A stretch of 64,000 nt of DNA from Oribacterium sp. oral taxon 078 str. F0262 (GTDB lineage Bacteria; Bacillota; Clostridia; Lachnospirales; Lachnospiraceae). This document shows positions 41,322 to 50,900 of this stretch, piece by piece. The DNA lies in NCBI RefSeq assembly GCF_000160135.1, contig NZ_GG729933.1, forward strand, positions 82,152 through 146,151, read 5' to 3'. The number at the start of each line of letters is the position of its first letter. Within the stretch, counting starts at the first letter, position 1. Below the pieces are notes generated by a model, which was not told the origin of the DNA, did not search any database, and worked only from the letters and a program-made list of their open reading frames with translations. The position numbers were made by a program, and so were the translations under genes.

Positions 41322-42128
41322 TCAGTCCTCGAGGAAGAGCATGAGGAGGCTCAGCGCGCACAGCGCCGCGGTCTCCGTTCGGAGGATGCGCTTTCCGAGG
41401 CTCAGGCATTCCATCCCGGCCGCCCTCGCCTCTGCGATCTCCTCCTCGGAGAAGCCGCCCTCCGGCCCGATGAAAACCGCGATTTTCCGACGCCTATCCG
41501 GCGTCTTTTTTTCGTTCTCTGCCCCCGCTCCTGCTTCTGCTGGACGGGCGGCCTCTTTCCATGGCTTTCGGAGACCCAGGAGGAGCTCTCTCGTCCGCTC
41601 CGCCCCCCTCGCATTTTCGTAGGGGATCAGGCGGAGGGAGAAGTCCGGAAGCAGCGAGAGCGCGTCCTTCCAGCGCATCGGGAGCATGACCTCCGGAATG
41701 ATCGAGCGCTTGGACTGCTTCGCGGCGGCCTCTGCGATCGCCTGCCAGCGCTGCCTCTTTGCGGCGGCCTTCCCCGGGTTCAGCCGGACGACCGTGTTCC
41801 GGCTTTCAAGAGGGACGATCCCCCGCACGCCGAGCTCCACCGCCTTTTGGAGGATGAACTCCATCTTGTCGGATTTTGGGAGCCCCTGAAAGAGCCAGAT
41901 GTCCGCCGGGAGCTCATGGATCTCCTCCCGAAAGCAGATCCTGAGAAGGATTTCCTCCTCCCCGAGCTCCGCCACTTCGCACTCGTAATCCGTCCCCTCC
42001 CCGTCGGAGATGAGAACCCGCTCTCCGGGACGCGCCCTCAGCACATTCTTCAGATGCCTTAGATTCTCTCCCCGGAGCCGCACCTCCCTCTCCGAAATAT
42101 CCGCTGCTTCCGCAAAAAAATGATGCAA
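41322..42128 (-). CDS. rsmE: 16S rRNA m3U1498 methyltransferase
   Basis: RsmE is a SPOUT methyltransferase acting on assembled 30S subunits. The 268-residue protein has the N-terminal PUA-like part (HLKNVLRARPGERVLISDGEGTDYECEV), WLFQGLPKSDKMEFILQKAVELGV near 78-102, NTVVRLNPGKAAAKRQRWQAIAEAAAKQSKR near 112-142, and the SPOUT knot IAVFIGPEGGFSEEEI with LGKRILRTETAALCAL near 205-255. An Ala/Glu/Arg-rich insert around 185-205 is longer than usual. It is minus-strand and divergent from prmA, parted by repeat copy F, whereas the two are often one operon in Firmicutes. Confidence 0.95.
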   Translation of the reverse strand: MHHFFAEAADISEREVRLRGENLRHLKNVLRARPGERVLISDGEGTDYECEVAELGEEEILLRICFREEIHELPADIWLFQGLPKSDKMEFILQKAVELGVRGIVPLESRNTVVRLNPGKAAAKRQRWQAIAEAAAKQSKRSIIPEVMLPMRWKDALSLLPDFSLRLIPYENARGAERTRELLLGLRKPWKEAARPAEAGAGAENEKKTPDRRRKIAVFIGPEGGFSEEEIAEARAAGMECLSLGKRILRTETAALCALSLLMLFLED

Positions 42129-42241
42129 AATTCCCTCCCCGCCGTCCTATCACACAGCTCGCCCGCAGCCCTGTTTGACCTTATACAGGTCGCCTGTCTC
42201 CCTAACCTTTTTTTCTATGCATAAGCTGCCTGCTGCCCCGC

Positions 42242-42451
42242 CTGCCGGTCAATTTATAAGCAGGCCGTCTGTCGCCCCGGTGACTCGGCTTCGCCCGGGA
42301 GGCATCAGCCGATCTCCCTTGCGGGAGACACTTCTCTCCGAGAAGTGGTCAAGAACGCTCCGAGTCTGCCTGATGGCAGACTTCTACGCTCACGCCGCTG
42401 GCCGCGGCAGTCGGAGCGAGAGCGTCCTGCGTTGGAGCGACCGGTTGGCAG
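42242..42451 (-). repeat. Dispersed intergenic repeat, copy F (inverted)
   Basis: Read on the minus strand it matches copy E throughout: CTGCCAACCGGTCGCTCCAACGCAGG at one end, the AGTCTGCCATCAGGCAGACT hairpin, CACTTCTCGGAGAGAAGTG, the GGGAGATCGGCTGATGCC segment and CAGACGGCCTGCTTAT at the other. Ends CTGCCGGTC and GACCGGTTGGCAG form partial terminal inverted repeats. It lies between divergent rsmE and prmA. Confidence 0.85.
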
Positions 42452-42660
42452 AAAAGGCGCCAATGTAACGCAAAAATAAATTTTGTGCCAGGCGAAAAAG
42501 GCGGCAGCCACATTGCCTATGATAGAGCATCCCCCGGGAAAAATCCATTGCCGGAAGAAAACTCTCTATTTCCCCGACTCTCCGGATCTGGCGCTTCGAA
42601 TCTGCACTACGCCCCATCCCTCTCCGGGTATGAGAGCGTATTCGCCTTTCTATCTTTTTT

Positions 42661-42707
42661 CCCTCCTTTGACGAGGTCGGAGCTTGGACCCGGCCGCCAA
42701 AGGAGGG
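42661..42707 (+). other. Inverted repeat upstream of prmA
   Basis: CCCTCCTTTG (42661-42670) and CAAAGGAGGG (42698-42707) form a perfect 10-bp stem with a 27-nt loop that itself has GGTCGGAGC/GGACCCGGCC pairing possibilities. A TTTTTT run precedes it on the + strand. No gene is seen in 42452-42833 apart from this and the promoter below. Confidence 0.4.
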
Positions 42708-42744
42708 AAGAGTATGGAAAGGGGGGGCATGCCCTCCGGCAGCC

Positions 42745-42774
42745 TTGACAGGGGGGAACGCCCTGTGGGAGAAT
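42745..42774 (+). promoter_or_regulatory. Likely prmA promoter
   Basis: TTGACA (42745-42750) and GAGAAT (42769-42774) are 18 bp apart, 60 bp upstream of the prmA start. Confidence 0.45.
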
Positions 42775-42833
42775 GCAGGGAGTGAAGCATAAGCGCTGTG
42801 AAAGGCGGATACGCGGGAAGGGGCGGAGAAGAG

Positions 42834-43952
42834 ATGGTCTGGAGGAAGTATACGATCCATACGACGGTATCGGCGGAGGAAATTCTGCTTTCGGAGCTCG
42901 CGGAGCTTGGCATCCTGGGGGCGGAGATCAGAGACCGCGTGCCGCTCTCCGAGTCCGAGAAAAAGGAGATGTTCATCGACATCCTCCCGGAGCTCGGGCC
43001 GGACGATGGGAGGGCGGAGCTTTGCTTTTATGTGGAGATTCTGCCGCATGATGAGAAGGAAAGACGTCTTTCAGAGCTGAAAAAGAGGCGGGAGGATCCC
43101 GGCGTGGACGCAAGCTACCTCCCAAACTCGGACAATCTCTATACGGAGGAGGAGATTTCTTCCTTACTCCGGGAGCTTCGCGATCGGATCGAGAGAATGA
43201 GGGCCTGCTGCGATATAGGAGAGGGCAGAATCGAAAGCTCCGAGACCGAGGACAGGGACTGGATCGACAGCTGGAAGAGCTTCTTTCATCCCTTCAGCGT
43301 GGAGGACATCCTCATTAAGCCAAGCTGGGAGGAGCTTCCGCCGGAAGCGGAAGGGAAAACTGTGATCGAGATCGACCCGGGGACCGCCTTTGGGACCGGA
43401 AAACATGAGAGCACGCAGCTTTGTCTCCGCGGTCTGAAGAAATATGTAAGGCCCGGCATGCGGGTTCTGGATATCGGGACCGGCTCCGGCATCCTCGGGA
43501 TCGCCGCGCTGAAGCTCGGCGCGGCAACGGTCGACGCCACGGACCTGGATGAGGCGGCGGCAGAGGCCGTGAGAGAAAACCTCCTCGCAAACCGTCTCCC
43601 CCGGGACCGCTTCCGCCTTCGCATCGGAAATGTCATCGGCCCGGAGGGGCAGGAGCTTCGGAAGGAGCTCGGATTTTCCCGCTTTGACATCGTCCTTGCC
43701 AATATCCTGGCGCCGGTCATTATCCTCCTCAGCGGGGTCGCCGGAGATTTCCTGAAGCCGGGCGGCGTCTTTCTCTGCTCCGGCATCCTGAGGGAGCGGG
43801 AAGAAGAGGTTCTCTCCGCCTTCCGGGAGAGGGAAGCGCTCTGGGAAATCCTTTCGATCACCCATCAGGGCGAGTGGAGCGGCATCGCGGTCGGGAAAAG
43901 GGCAGCGGAAGACTTTCGCCCTTTGCAGACTCATCAACATCAACCACGGTGA
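42834..43952 (+). CDS. prmA: Ribosomal protein L11 methyltransferase
   Basis: PrmA methylates several Lys and the N-terminus of L11 with SAM. ATG 42834 gives 372 residues; a longer frame from 42798 adds 12 non-homologous residues. The N-terminal substrate domain has many charged inserts. The SAM core is clear: VIEIDPGTAFGTGKHESTQLCLRGL near 180-204, RVLDIGTGSGILGIAALKLGA near 215-235, DIVLANILAPVIILL near 292-306. After WSGIAVGKR, where homologs usually end, 17 extra residues (AAEDFRPLQTHQHQPR) run into the low-GC island, so the stop may be supplied by inserted DNA. It overlaps the convergent small gene by 13 bp. Confidence 0.93.
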   Translation: MVWRKYTIHTTVSAEEILLSELAELGILGAEIRDRVPLSESEKKEMFIDILPELGPDDGRAELCFYVEILPHDEKERRLSELKKRREDPGVDASYLPNSDNLYTEEEISSLLRELRDRIERMRACCDIGEGRIESSETEDRDWIDSWKSFFHPFSVEDILIKPSWEELPPEAEGKTVIEIDPGTAFGTGKHESTQLCLRGLKKYVRPGMRVLDIGTGSGILGIAALKLGAATVDATDLDEAAAEAVRENLLANRLPRDRFRLRIGNVIGPEGQELRKELGFSRFDIVLANILAPVIILLSGVAGDFLKPGGVFLCSGILREREEEVLSAFREREALWEILSITHQGEWSGIAVGKRAAEDFRPLQTHQHQPR

Positions 43953-44263
43953 ACCTGATGTCTGGGATCTAATCGGATGATCTTATAATAGCCGGCTTCG
44001 ATTACGACATGGATCCGGAAAGTATCCGTTACTCCATAATGGTAGATTTGCATGCCCCTGTAGGTATCGTTGCTGTCTGGTTTTCTGGAAAAGGCCTTAT
44101 CCACTTGAGTAACGGTCATATGTGATACTTTATCTAAAAAGGCCTGAAACTGTTTTATGTTTTCAGGCTTCAGATTTTTAAAGGAGTAACCATTCTCCAA
44201 GGGGTACTTAAAGCACAACTCGAAGGGCACCTCTCTATTTTGTTTTTGCGTTAATTTTGCCAT
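43940..44263 (-). CDS. Small protein, possible toxin of a Panacea-linked pair
   Basis: The 107-residue basic protein has no known family assigned. A helical N-half (NLKPENIKQFQAFLDKVSHMTVTQVDKAF) is followed by a beta-rich C-half, YGVTDTFRIHVVIEAGYYKIIRLDPRHQVH, whose strand-strand-DPxH end recalls RelE/HigB-like folds by feel only. Its start lies two bases after the stop of the Panacea-type gene, so the two are co-translated. It has the low GC of the three-gene island. Being beside a Panacea domain antitoxin makes it the best toxin candidate, but that is inference from neighbourhood. Confidence 0.6.
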   Translation of the reverse strand: MAKLTQKQNREVPFELCFKYPLENGYSFKNLKPENIKQFQAFLDKVSHMTVTQVDKAFSRKPDSNDTYRGMQIYHYGVTDTFRIHVVIEAGYYKIIRLDPRHQVHRG

Positions 44264-44265
44264 CG

Positions 44266-44862
44266 CTAATCGCCGCTGTAGATGGATTTATAGTAAGACG
44301 CCATGGTATCCGGAGAGATAACGACGGTACATCTTTCGTCCGGTTCATAACCTCGTCTTGCCTCTATCCACGGTAACTCTCTGTGAGTCAGTGTCTCAAG
44401 CGCATTTCCCGTATTCTCTCCGTACGTATCCCACACATCATTCAAAAGTGCTTCATCTTCCGGGTCTATTCTTAATCTCACCGTCCCTTTAATTTTAATG
44501 GGATCATAAGCAAAGGACTTGAATCGTTCCCAAAGTGCCGGTGAAACTGGACCATGAATCCAGGCCTGATAATCAGTATCTTCTAAACGATATCCCTTAA
44601 GGGCATAACACCAAGCCTGAGCATAATAGCATAACTTCTGAAGCTTTTTATGGGTCATTTCTCCTTTTGAAAGGAACCAGTTGGCAATATCAAAGACGGA
44701 ATATTTGCCGGTGTTTTCCGGACTGACATCAGGCATTTCCTTGGTCGACAGCAGGACATAATTCGGCGTATCGGTGGAAACCGCCGAAGTGACATAAGGA
44801 TAGTATGCGTTATTGCAAGTACCTGCTGTGGTATTAGGTCTGATATTTTGTACCTCGTTCAT
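44266..44862 (-). CDS. Panacea/SocA (DUF4065) domain protein, antitoxin-like
   Basis: From ATG 44862, behind AGGAAGTCGTTT, the protein has 198 residues; a longer frame to 44970 overlaps the protease gene by 137 bp and is rejected. Residues 65-130 match the Panacea/DUF4065 domain: VFDIANWFLSKGEMTHKKLQKLCYYAQAWCYAL, then YQAWIHGPVSPALWERFKSF. Panacea domains neutralise many unrelated toxin types, and SocA is a ClpXP adaptor in Caulobacter (established families). Here it sits between a ClpP-fold protease gene, overlapped by 29 bp, and a small possible toxin gene. A C-terminal tail (ISPDTMASYYKSIYSGD) is typical of such proteins. Confidence 0.85.
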   Translation of the reverse strand: MNEVQNIRPNTTAGTCNNAYYPYVTSAVSTDTPNYVLLSTKEMPDVSPENTGKYSVFDIANWFLSKGEMTHKKLQKLCYYAQAWCYALKGYRLEDTDYQAWIHGPVSPALWERFKSFAYDPIKIKGTVRLRIDPEDEALLNDVWDTYGENTGNALETLTHRELPWIEARRGYEPDERCTVVISPDTMASYYKSIYSGD

Positions 44863-45877
44863 AAACGACTTCCTCTTCTCCGCTGTGGATTGTGATTTCT
44901 TCATTATCGAAAGAACGATCGTGACGCCATCCTTCAAAACGAATGCGGTTTTGGAGAGCAGTCTGCCCATCCGGCAGAGCTGCTCTTATGACAAGCCCTT
45001 CCGTTGAAAAATAATCGGATCCGCCGATTACACTTTCCAGCAGACATCTCCTGACGGCATAAGCACCGTTGATCTCATTTAATAAAAAAGGTTTGCTGAA
45101 GAGCAGTTCATCGTTGATATCGTCATAAAGCTGCTTTATGATCTTATACTGTTCCTGCGTAGGTTTTTTTATCCGGAGGCCTAATTCATTTTGGGCCTCT
45201 CTTCGGTTGATGGTATAATCATGACTGCCGGATTCGCTGCAAAGGAAGGCGATTATTTTTTTGATTTTTTCCGGATCCGTGACTTGATTTTGAAGCAGCT
45301 GTTTTGCCATCATCTGTATTTGGGCTTTTGAACGATAGACCTCTCCTAAAACCAAAGGGTGGACAAAATCCGTAAGCTTTTCGAAGATACTTGCCAAAGA
45401 TCCGCTGTCGGTAATGGATAGCTCATTCTTCGCGAATTCCAGGTAGCCTTTTACTGCTTCAACGCTTACCGGGTAGATACGGTCATCCGCTAGTCTTGGA
45501 TTTAAAGGGGTATGGAGACTCGGATCAATCGGGCCGAGGGTGGCCTGCTTGGTCATGACGATTTCATTGGCGCCAAGGCTTATGATAGTACCGGAGCTAT
45601 GTGCTTTATGAGGAACAATGACCTGTAAACTGTCGCAATATATGCGCAGAAGATTTACTATATTTCTTGCCGCAGAGGTATCTCCGCCCCGAGTATAGAG
45701 ATACAGGGAAATCTTTTTGCAGGGACCGATTTTATCGAGGTGATCGATGAAGTAATCGATGACGTCCGGAGAGATTTGGGCACTCATATAGGGACGATCA
45801 CTGGTTATGTAGGCCAGGATCTTACTGTTAAACTGTTCCTCTAATTGCTTGTATAAAGCGACCCGTTTGCTGTACAT
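44834..45877 (-). CDS. Serine dehydrogenase proteinase (ClpP/crotonase-fold)
   Basis: The 347-residue protein fits the SDH_sah family of ClpP-fold serine proteases, related to SppA. Residues 55-70 hold SLYLYTRGGDTSAARNIVNLLR (oxyanion-type GG), and VIVPHKAHSSGTIISLGANEIVMTKQATLGPIDPSL at about 92-127 carries the nucleophile Ser in AHSSGT and later the IDP segment typical of the group. There is no signal peptide or membrane helix, so it works in the cytoplasm. It starts behind GGGGAGGAAAGA and leads a low-GC three-gene minus-strand unit with its own promoter. A protease acting on the antitoxin or on a host target is possible. Confidence 0.85.
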   Translation of the reverse strand: MYSKRVALYKQLEEQFNSKILAYITSDRPYMSAQISPDVIDYFIDHLDKIGPCKKISLYLYTRGGDTSAARNIVNLLRIYCDSLQVIVPHKAHSSGTIISLGANEIVMTKQATLGPIDPSLHTPLNPRLADDRIYPVSVEAVKGYLEFAKNELSITDSGSLASIFEKLTDFVHPLVLGEVYRSKAQIQMMAKQLLQNQVTDPEKIKKIIAFLCSESGSHDYTINRREAQNELGLRIKKPTQEQYKIIKQLYDDINDELLFSKPFLLNEINGAYAVRRCLLESVIGGSDYFSTEGLVIRAALPDGQTALQNRIRFEGWRHDRSFDNEEITIHSGEEEVVYERGTKYQT

Positions 45878-45925
45878 CCATTCTTTCCTCCCCGCGGGCT
45901 CAGGCTCCCTTTCTTTTCATTATTT

Positions 45926-45954
45926 ATTATACATGGATTCCCACAGATGTAAAA
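45926..45954 (-). promoter_or_regulatory. Promoter of the low-GC three-gene island
   Basis: On the minus strand TTTTAC (45954-45949) and TATAAT (45931-45926) are 17 bp apart, about 50 bp ahead of the protease gene start. The same hexamer pair and spacing occurs at the comEC promoter. Confidence 0.55.
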
Positions 45955-46140
45955 TGCGAAAGCACTGCCCTTTCTCTTTTCTTTAAAAATTCCTAACAAA
46001 TATTAAACAATAAGTCGACACTCACGGCGAATTGAGTTTATAAATACTCGCAATCACCCCCGGAGAGGCATAAATTGAGCCGGATTTTTCGGAAATCTTC
46101 CGTTTGCGGAAAGGAAAAGGAGACGGAGGGAAAATAATTC

Positions 46141-46168
46141 TTGTAATATTCTTAAAATATGGTAAAAT
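46141..46168 (+). promoter_or_regulatory. Likely promoter of the wall-protein genes
   Basis: TTGTAA (46141-46146) and TAAAAT (46163-46168) are 16 bp apart in an AT-rich patch. The leader to the start at 46300 is about 125 nt. The rest of the 422-bp gap (45955-46140) shows no gene. Confidence 0.55.
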
Positions 46169-46299
46169 CGAGGCGAAGATCGGGGCTTTCCCCGTTTATG
46201 ACGCGCGTCCATCGCCCGTTTCCTTTCGAAACGGGGTTGAAGTCCTGCCAGATCTTTCCAAATAAGTATTCCCGCGAGGGAGAAGAGAGGTAAAGAGCG

Positions 46300-47955
46300 A
46301 TGAAAAGGAGAAAAGCACTGGGAGTGCTGGCGGGTCTTGCCGCCGGGGCGCTGTACTTCTCCGCTTCAGGCATAATGAGCTATGCCTTGCCCGGCTGGGA
46401 CAATTCCAGCGGGGAGTGGAAGTACAACAACGCCCGGGAAGAGAGCATGACAAATGTCTGGCGTCAGTCCGGACCGCGCTGGTACTACCTGGGGTCAGAT
46501 GGGAAGCTGCTGAAAGACTCGCTTCTCAGCTGGCAGAATGATACCTATTACCTGGATAAGGACGGCGTCATGGCTGTGAACCAGTGGGTTCATATCAGCG
46601 GCGAGCAGAGTTCGGACCAGGGAAGCTTCGCGGAGGGCTGGTACTATTTCGGGCCCACCGGAAAGTCCTACCGGAAGACGGGGGACAAGTTCAAGAAGAT
46701 CATCGACGGCAAGAGCTATGTCTTCAATGAGGACGGCGTCATGCTCACCGGCTGGCTGGACGAGAACGGCGGAATCGTGGACGATGACGACCCCTTCGTC
46801 CAGGGAGTCTACTATGGGGGAGACGACGGGGCTCTGGTCACGGACGGCTGGTACCATTACGCGGACAAGCTGGTCCCCTTCACGGGCTCCGATACGAAGA
46901 GCCAGCTCGTAGACAGAGACTACTATCAGTATAAGGATATGTGGTTCTACTTCGACGAGAAGGGCAAGAAGGTCGCGAGCACAGACGGAAAGATCAAGGA
47001 GAAGACGGTCAAGGGCATCACCTACGGCTTCGATGAGAACGGTGTCATGGATCCGTGGTGGGGCTCTGTCGCATCGGTCAGCACACTCCGCCGCTCCAAT
47101 CCGACGAGTGATGTGCCGGTGAAGTTCTACTCCGGCTACAACGGCGGGGAGCTCTTCAAGGACCGCTGGTTCTGGATGTACCCCTCCGAGCAGCTCGATG
47201 AGCAGGACTATCAGGATCAGGAGAGCAGCTGGTGGAGAGCCGGAAGCAACGGAAAGGTTCTCCGGAACAAGATTTTCAACATCAACGGAAAGCGCTACGC
47301 CTTCGACGGCATCGGCCGGATGAAGACGGGCTTCGTCCTCTTCGACAAGAGGAGAGAGTTCGTGGCGCAGTACGACGTGGACAGCTGGGAATCGGAGAAC
47401 TTCATCAACGGCGACCTCTACGGTATCGAGAGAGCGGATCTCTACTTCTTCAATGTCGACGAGTGGAACGACGGTTCCATGCAGACCGGGAAGAATATCA
47501 AGATCAAGCTGGATGACGGCGAGCATACCTTCGGCTTCGCCGCGAACGGAAAGGCCTATGGAAACCGCAACATCCTCGAGAAGGTCGGAAACCGCTACTA
47601 TATCAACGGACTTCTGTTCCAGGCAAATCCGGAGTACCGCTACGGTGTGGTCAAGGTCTCAAATTCAGAGTACCGGGTAATCAACAGCGCGGGAAATCTC
47701 ATGAAGGGGACCCGGAAAGCGCTCAGCCTGGGAGAGGGAGAATATCTCCTCATCGTAGACGACAAGCTGGTCGGATATGCGACGGATCAGTCGAGAGCTC
47801 CGAAGTGGATGAAGGGCGATCGCGGAGAGGGCTTCTACGGCTACAACGAGAATCAGACGGATCATTACGCCGGAGGATATCTCGCGGGAGCGGGAAGCAC
47901 GACGGATCTTTCCTATCTGCCGGAGGAGATGAAGCTGAACTTTAAGAATGAGTAG
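46300..47955 (+). CDS. Secreted protein with cell-wall-binding repeats
   Basis: The 551-residue protein has a signal peptide (MKRRKALGVLAGLAAGALYFSASGIMSYA, cut near 29). The mature part is built of aromatic-Gly repeats of the cell-wall-binding (choline-binding-like, CW_binding) type: RWYYLGSDGKLL, YYLDKDGVMAVNQWV, GWYYFGPTGKSYR, SYVFNEDGVMLTGWL, WFYFDEKGKKV, RYAFDGIGRMKTG and others. No catalytic domain is seen, so it is probably a wall-bound structural or adhesive protein. Start at ATG 46300 follows AGAGAGGTAAAGAGCG. It is first of three wall-protein genes, 31 bp before the next. Confidence 0.9.
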   Translation: MKRRKALGVLAGLAAGALYFSASGIMSYALPGWDNSSGEWKYNNAREESMTNVWRQSGPRWYYLGSDGKLLKDSLLSWQNDTYYLDKDGVMAVNQWVHISGEQSSDQGSFAEGWYYFGPTGKSYRKTGDKFKKIIDGKSYVFNEDGVMLTGWLDENGGIVDDDDPFVQGVYYGGDDGALVTDGWYHYADKLVPFTGSDTKSQLVDRDYYQYKDMWFYFDEKGKKVASTDGKIKEKTVKGITYGFDENGVMDPWWGSVASVSTLRRSNPTSDVPVKFYSGYNGGELFKDRWFWMYPSEQLDEQDYQDQESSWWRAGSNGKVLRNKIFNINGKRYAFDGIGRMKTGFVLFDKRREFVAQYDVDSWESENFINGDLYGIERADLYFFNVDEWNDGSMQTGKNIKIKLDDGEHTFGFAANGKAYGNRNILEKVGNRYYINGLLFQANPEYRYGVVKVSNSEYRVINSAGNLMKGTRKALSLGEGEYLLIVDDKLVGYATDQSRAPKWMKGDRGEGFYGYNENQTDHYAGGYLAGAGSTTDLSYLPEEMKLNFKNE

Positions 47956-47986
47956 GGAGGCTTCCGACTCTAAGTAAAAGGGGAAA

Positions 47987-50900
47987 ATGATGAAAACGAA
48001 AGGAAAAAAGAGATGGGAGGCAATCCGGGAGCTCCTTTGGAAACCGAAGCGGGCTCTCTCGATCGTGCTTTCCGCTTCTATGATCGCCGGAGGACTGCAG
48101 GTGGCGATGCCGACAATCACCGCTCAGGCCGCAGGACTGGATAACCACCCGGAATACTACAATGTAAACAATAACGGCGGAAAGAGAACCGCCTGGCAGT
48201 TTCCGGCGGCGGTTTCCGGCGGCGGCAGCGTCGGGGACGAATTCGACCTGCACGGTATCGTAAAGCCGGGGCAGTACGGAAACGGGAAGAACTGGGACGC
48301 CAGCAGCATCACCAACAACGATAATTCCTTTAAGAACGGAGAGACGGTACAGGTCACGACAGCCTATGGCTACGGCCATACGCCGAATGATGGACGTTTC
48401 TGCGTCTTCTACCGCCAGCTCGACTCGGGGAATGCCGCAAAAAATGCCGCGAAGAATGACGCGTACTGGCAAGGATCCAGCGCGGGCTCCGCGCAGATGC
48501 CTCTGCCGGGCAACGGGGTCGCACAGAATCTTGGAAACCTGGGCGTACGGGCTCGTTTCACTCTCCATCCCAGCGCGGATGGAAATATGATCCTTGCAGA
48601 TTACACTCTGCAGGAGATCAACGGAGACTACCATACGATCCAGATCGGAACGGACGGCGATACCTATGTAGGGCAGGACGGCGCGGTGGCCGGAGCCAGT
48701 GCCGCGGATACCGCGAATGTCACAAACGTACATGATAAAATCATCCACATGGTGAATGTGGGAACCGGCGCTAAGACCGGCACACAGGCGCCGACCTATC
48801 AGGTTTTTGATATTATCACGACGGATGAGGGCTACGGCCTGGGAATCACAGGGGTGGATAATTTCTGGTCAGGAGAATTCCACACCTCCAGCTACAGGAA
48901 GCAGAATAATCGTCGTTACGGTGGAAAGGGGCATAGCGAGAGCGGAGTTACCGACTCCGTATTTGCCTATTCCTGGAATATCTATCTGCAGCCCTACCAG
49001 CAGATCACAAAGAGGGTTGCGTTTTCCGCGCAGGCGGCTTCCTATTATGTCAATGACAGCGTCGGAAGCGACAGCAATGCCGGAACCTTTGATCATCCCT
49101 TTAAGACGATCCAGCACGCGATCGATAAGATCGGGGCGGGAAATATCGGCTATATCTATTTGCAGACGGATATCCCGCAGCCCTCGACGATCTCGATCTC
49201 AGATCGGGTGGTTTCGCTCCAGTCTACGGATTATAAGCAGGATGGGACTTATGTCCAACCGTATGGTGATACGCATGAGCTGAAGTTCACGGGAACTGCC
49301 GGGCATCTTATGGATGTGAGTGGCAGCGGATCTCTGAACCTCTCTGATCTTAAGGTGAACGGGACCAATGCGAAGGATACCGCGATTGAAGTGACTGGCG
49401 GAACGCTGGCCGTCACGTCCGGTGTCACTCTTACTGGCTCCTCCAGTTCTGTGGATGGTAAGGGAAGTGCACTCAATCTTACCGGAGGCAACACAGAGAT
49501 CCTCACCGCCGGAAAAGAAGTTACGATTCAGGCCGGCGGAGCCGTGAAGAAGAGCGGACTCGTGAATGTGGAAGCGGACCTTACGATCGGCGGCGAGAAG
49601 GATATCAACATCACCGGGGCAAAGGATGCCGGAAATAATGACAGGAATATCTATCTCCATGACGGAAAGCAGATCAAGGTAAACGGACAGCTCACCGGGA
49701 AGATCGGCGTCACGACGGAGAAGCTTCCGGCTGCCCATGTCAGCGGAGCTTATACGGCGCCGCAGCAGCTGGTTGTGGCAGTGCCGACAAACAGCGGGAA
49801 TACGGTTCCTACCACCCCGTTCAAGTCGGATCTTTCCCTCCTGGATGTTGCGCATGGGGAAGGCCCGGTTTCTGCGGAGCACGTAGTCTTCCGCAGAGAG
49901 GGAAATAAGATCACCTATAACTTCGTGGATGAGAGCGGGAAGAAGCTCCTCACCACTGGCGGAGGACAGCCTGTCAGCGCGATCCCGACGACGACTCTGG
50001 ATGGAAATGGGATTGCGGGTGTCTGGGACGGAGACAGCGCGAGCTTCTCTACACAGGCGACGAAGTCGGCGAAGGTTAAGATCGCCGCTCCTCCCGCAAA
50101 CATTACAGCCGGAGCCTCAGTAAAGGCGGCCACTTGGACGGTGGGGACACAGCTTCCCTATGTCTTCAGCAGCGCGACGGTGGACGGCGCCACCTGGGCT
50201 CCCGCGGCGAATGGTGAGATCGGAGCGACGCCTGTCGATATGCCGAATGCCGATGTGATCATCACCTACACCTATAAGGTGAAGGATGTCACAGTGAACT
50301 TCGACTTAAACGGCGGAAACGTGAACGGCAATACCGCGCCGGTCGCTCTGACCGGAAAGGCGGGAAGCGCGATCGTCGGTGTGCCTCTCCCCAGCAGATC
50401 GGATGGAAAGATCTTCCGCGGCTGGGCGACGACCGCTTCGGCGACAGCTCCTGATGTATTTACGACCCCTGGCATTCAGAATTTCCCGAATGCCGATGCA
50501 ACCTACTATGCGGTCTTTACGCTGGATACTACGACCCAGAGGCAGTTCAACGTCGATTATCAGAATGCAAACGGCTCGATCATCTTCCGGACGCTGGCTC
50601 CGGCGGCGAACGGCCCCTACGGCACTCCGATTCTGGTCGGACCCTACCACGCGAGGGGATATGAGCTGAACCTGGCCTCGACGAAGGCGAGTGTCCTTCC
50701 GAGCACATTGAAGCAGACGGCGACCGCCATAGCGAATGGCGGAGACGGCTTCGACGGCTCAAACAACTTCCACTCCACGCTGGAGGGGACGGACGGTTCG
50801 ATGCACTTCATCTATAATGTGAGCACGGACCCCAGCCAGAAATCGAAGTTCTATGTCCATTACAAGAGCGATACCGGTGTGACGATCAAGGCGGATACCG

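Noticed and set aside
41058-42062. 334-residue + strand open frame over rsmE
   Set aside because: It is antisense to a clear SPOUT methyltransferase and has a His/Arg-rich composition typical of shadows.
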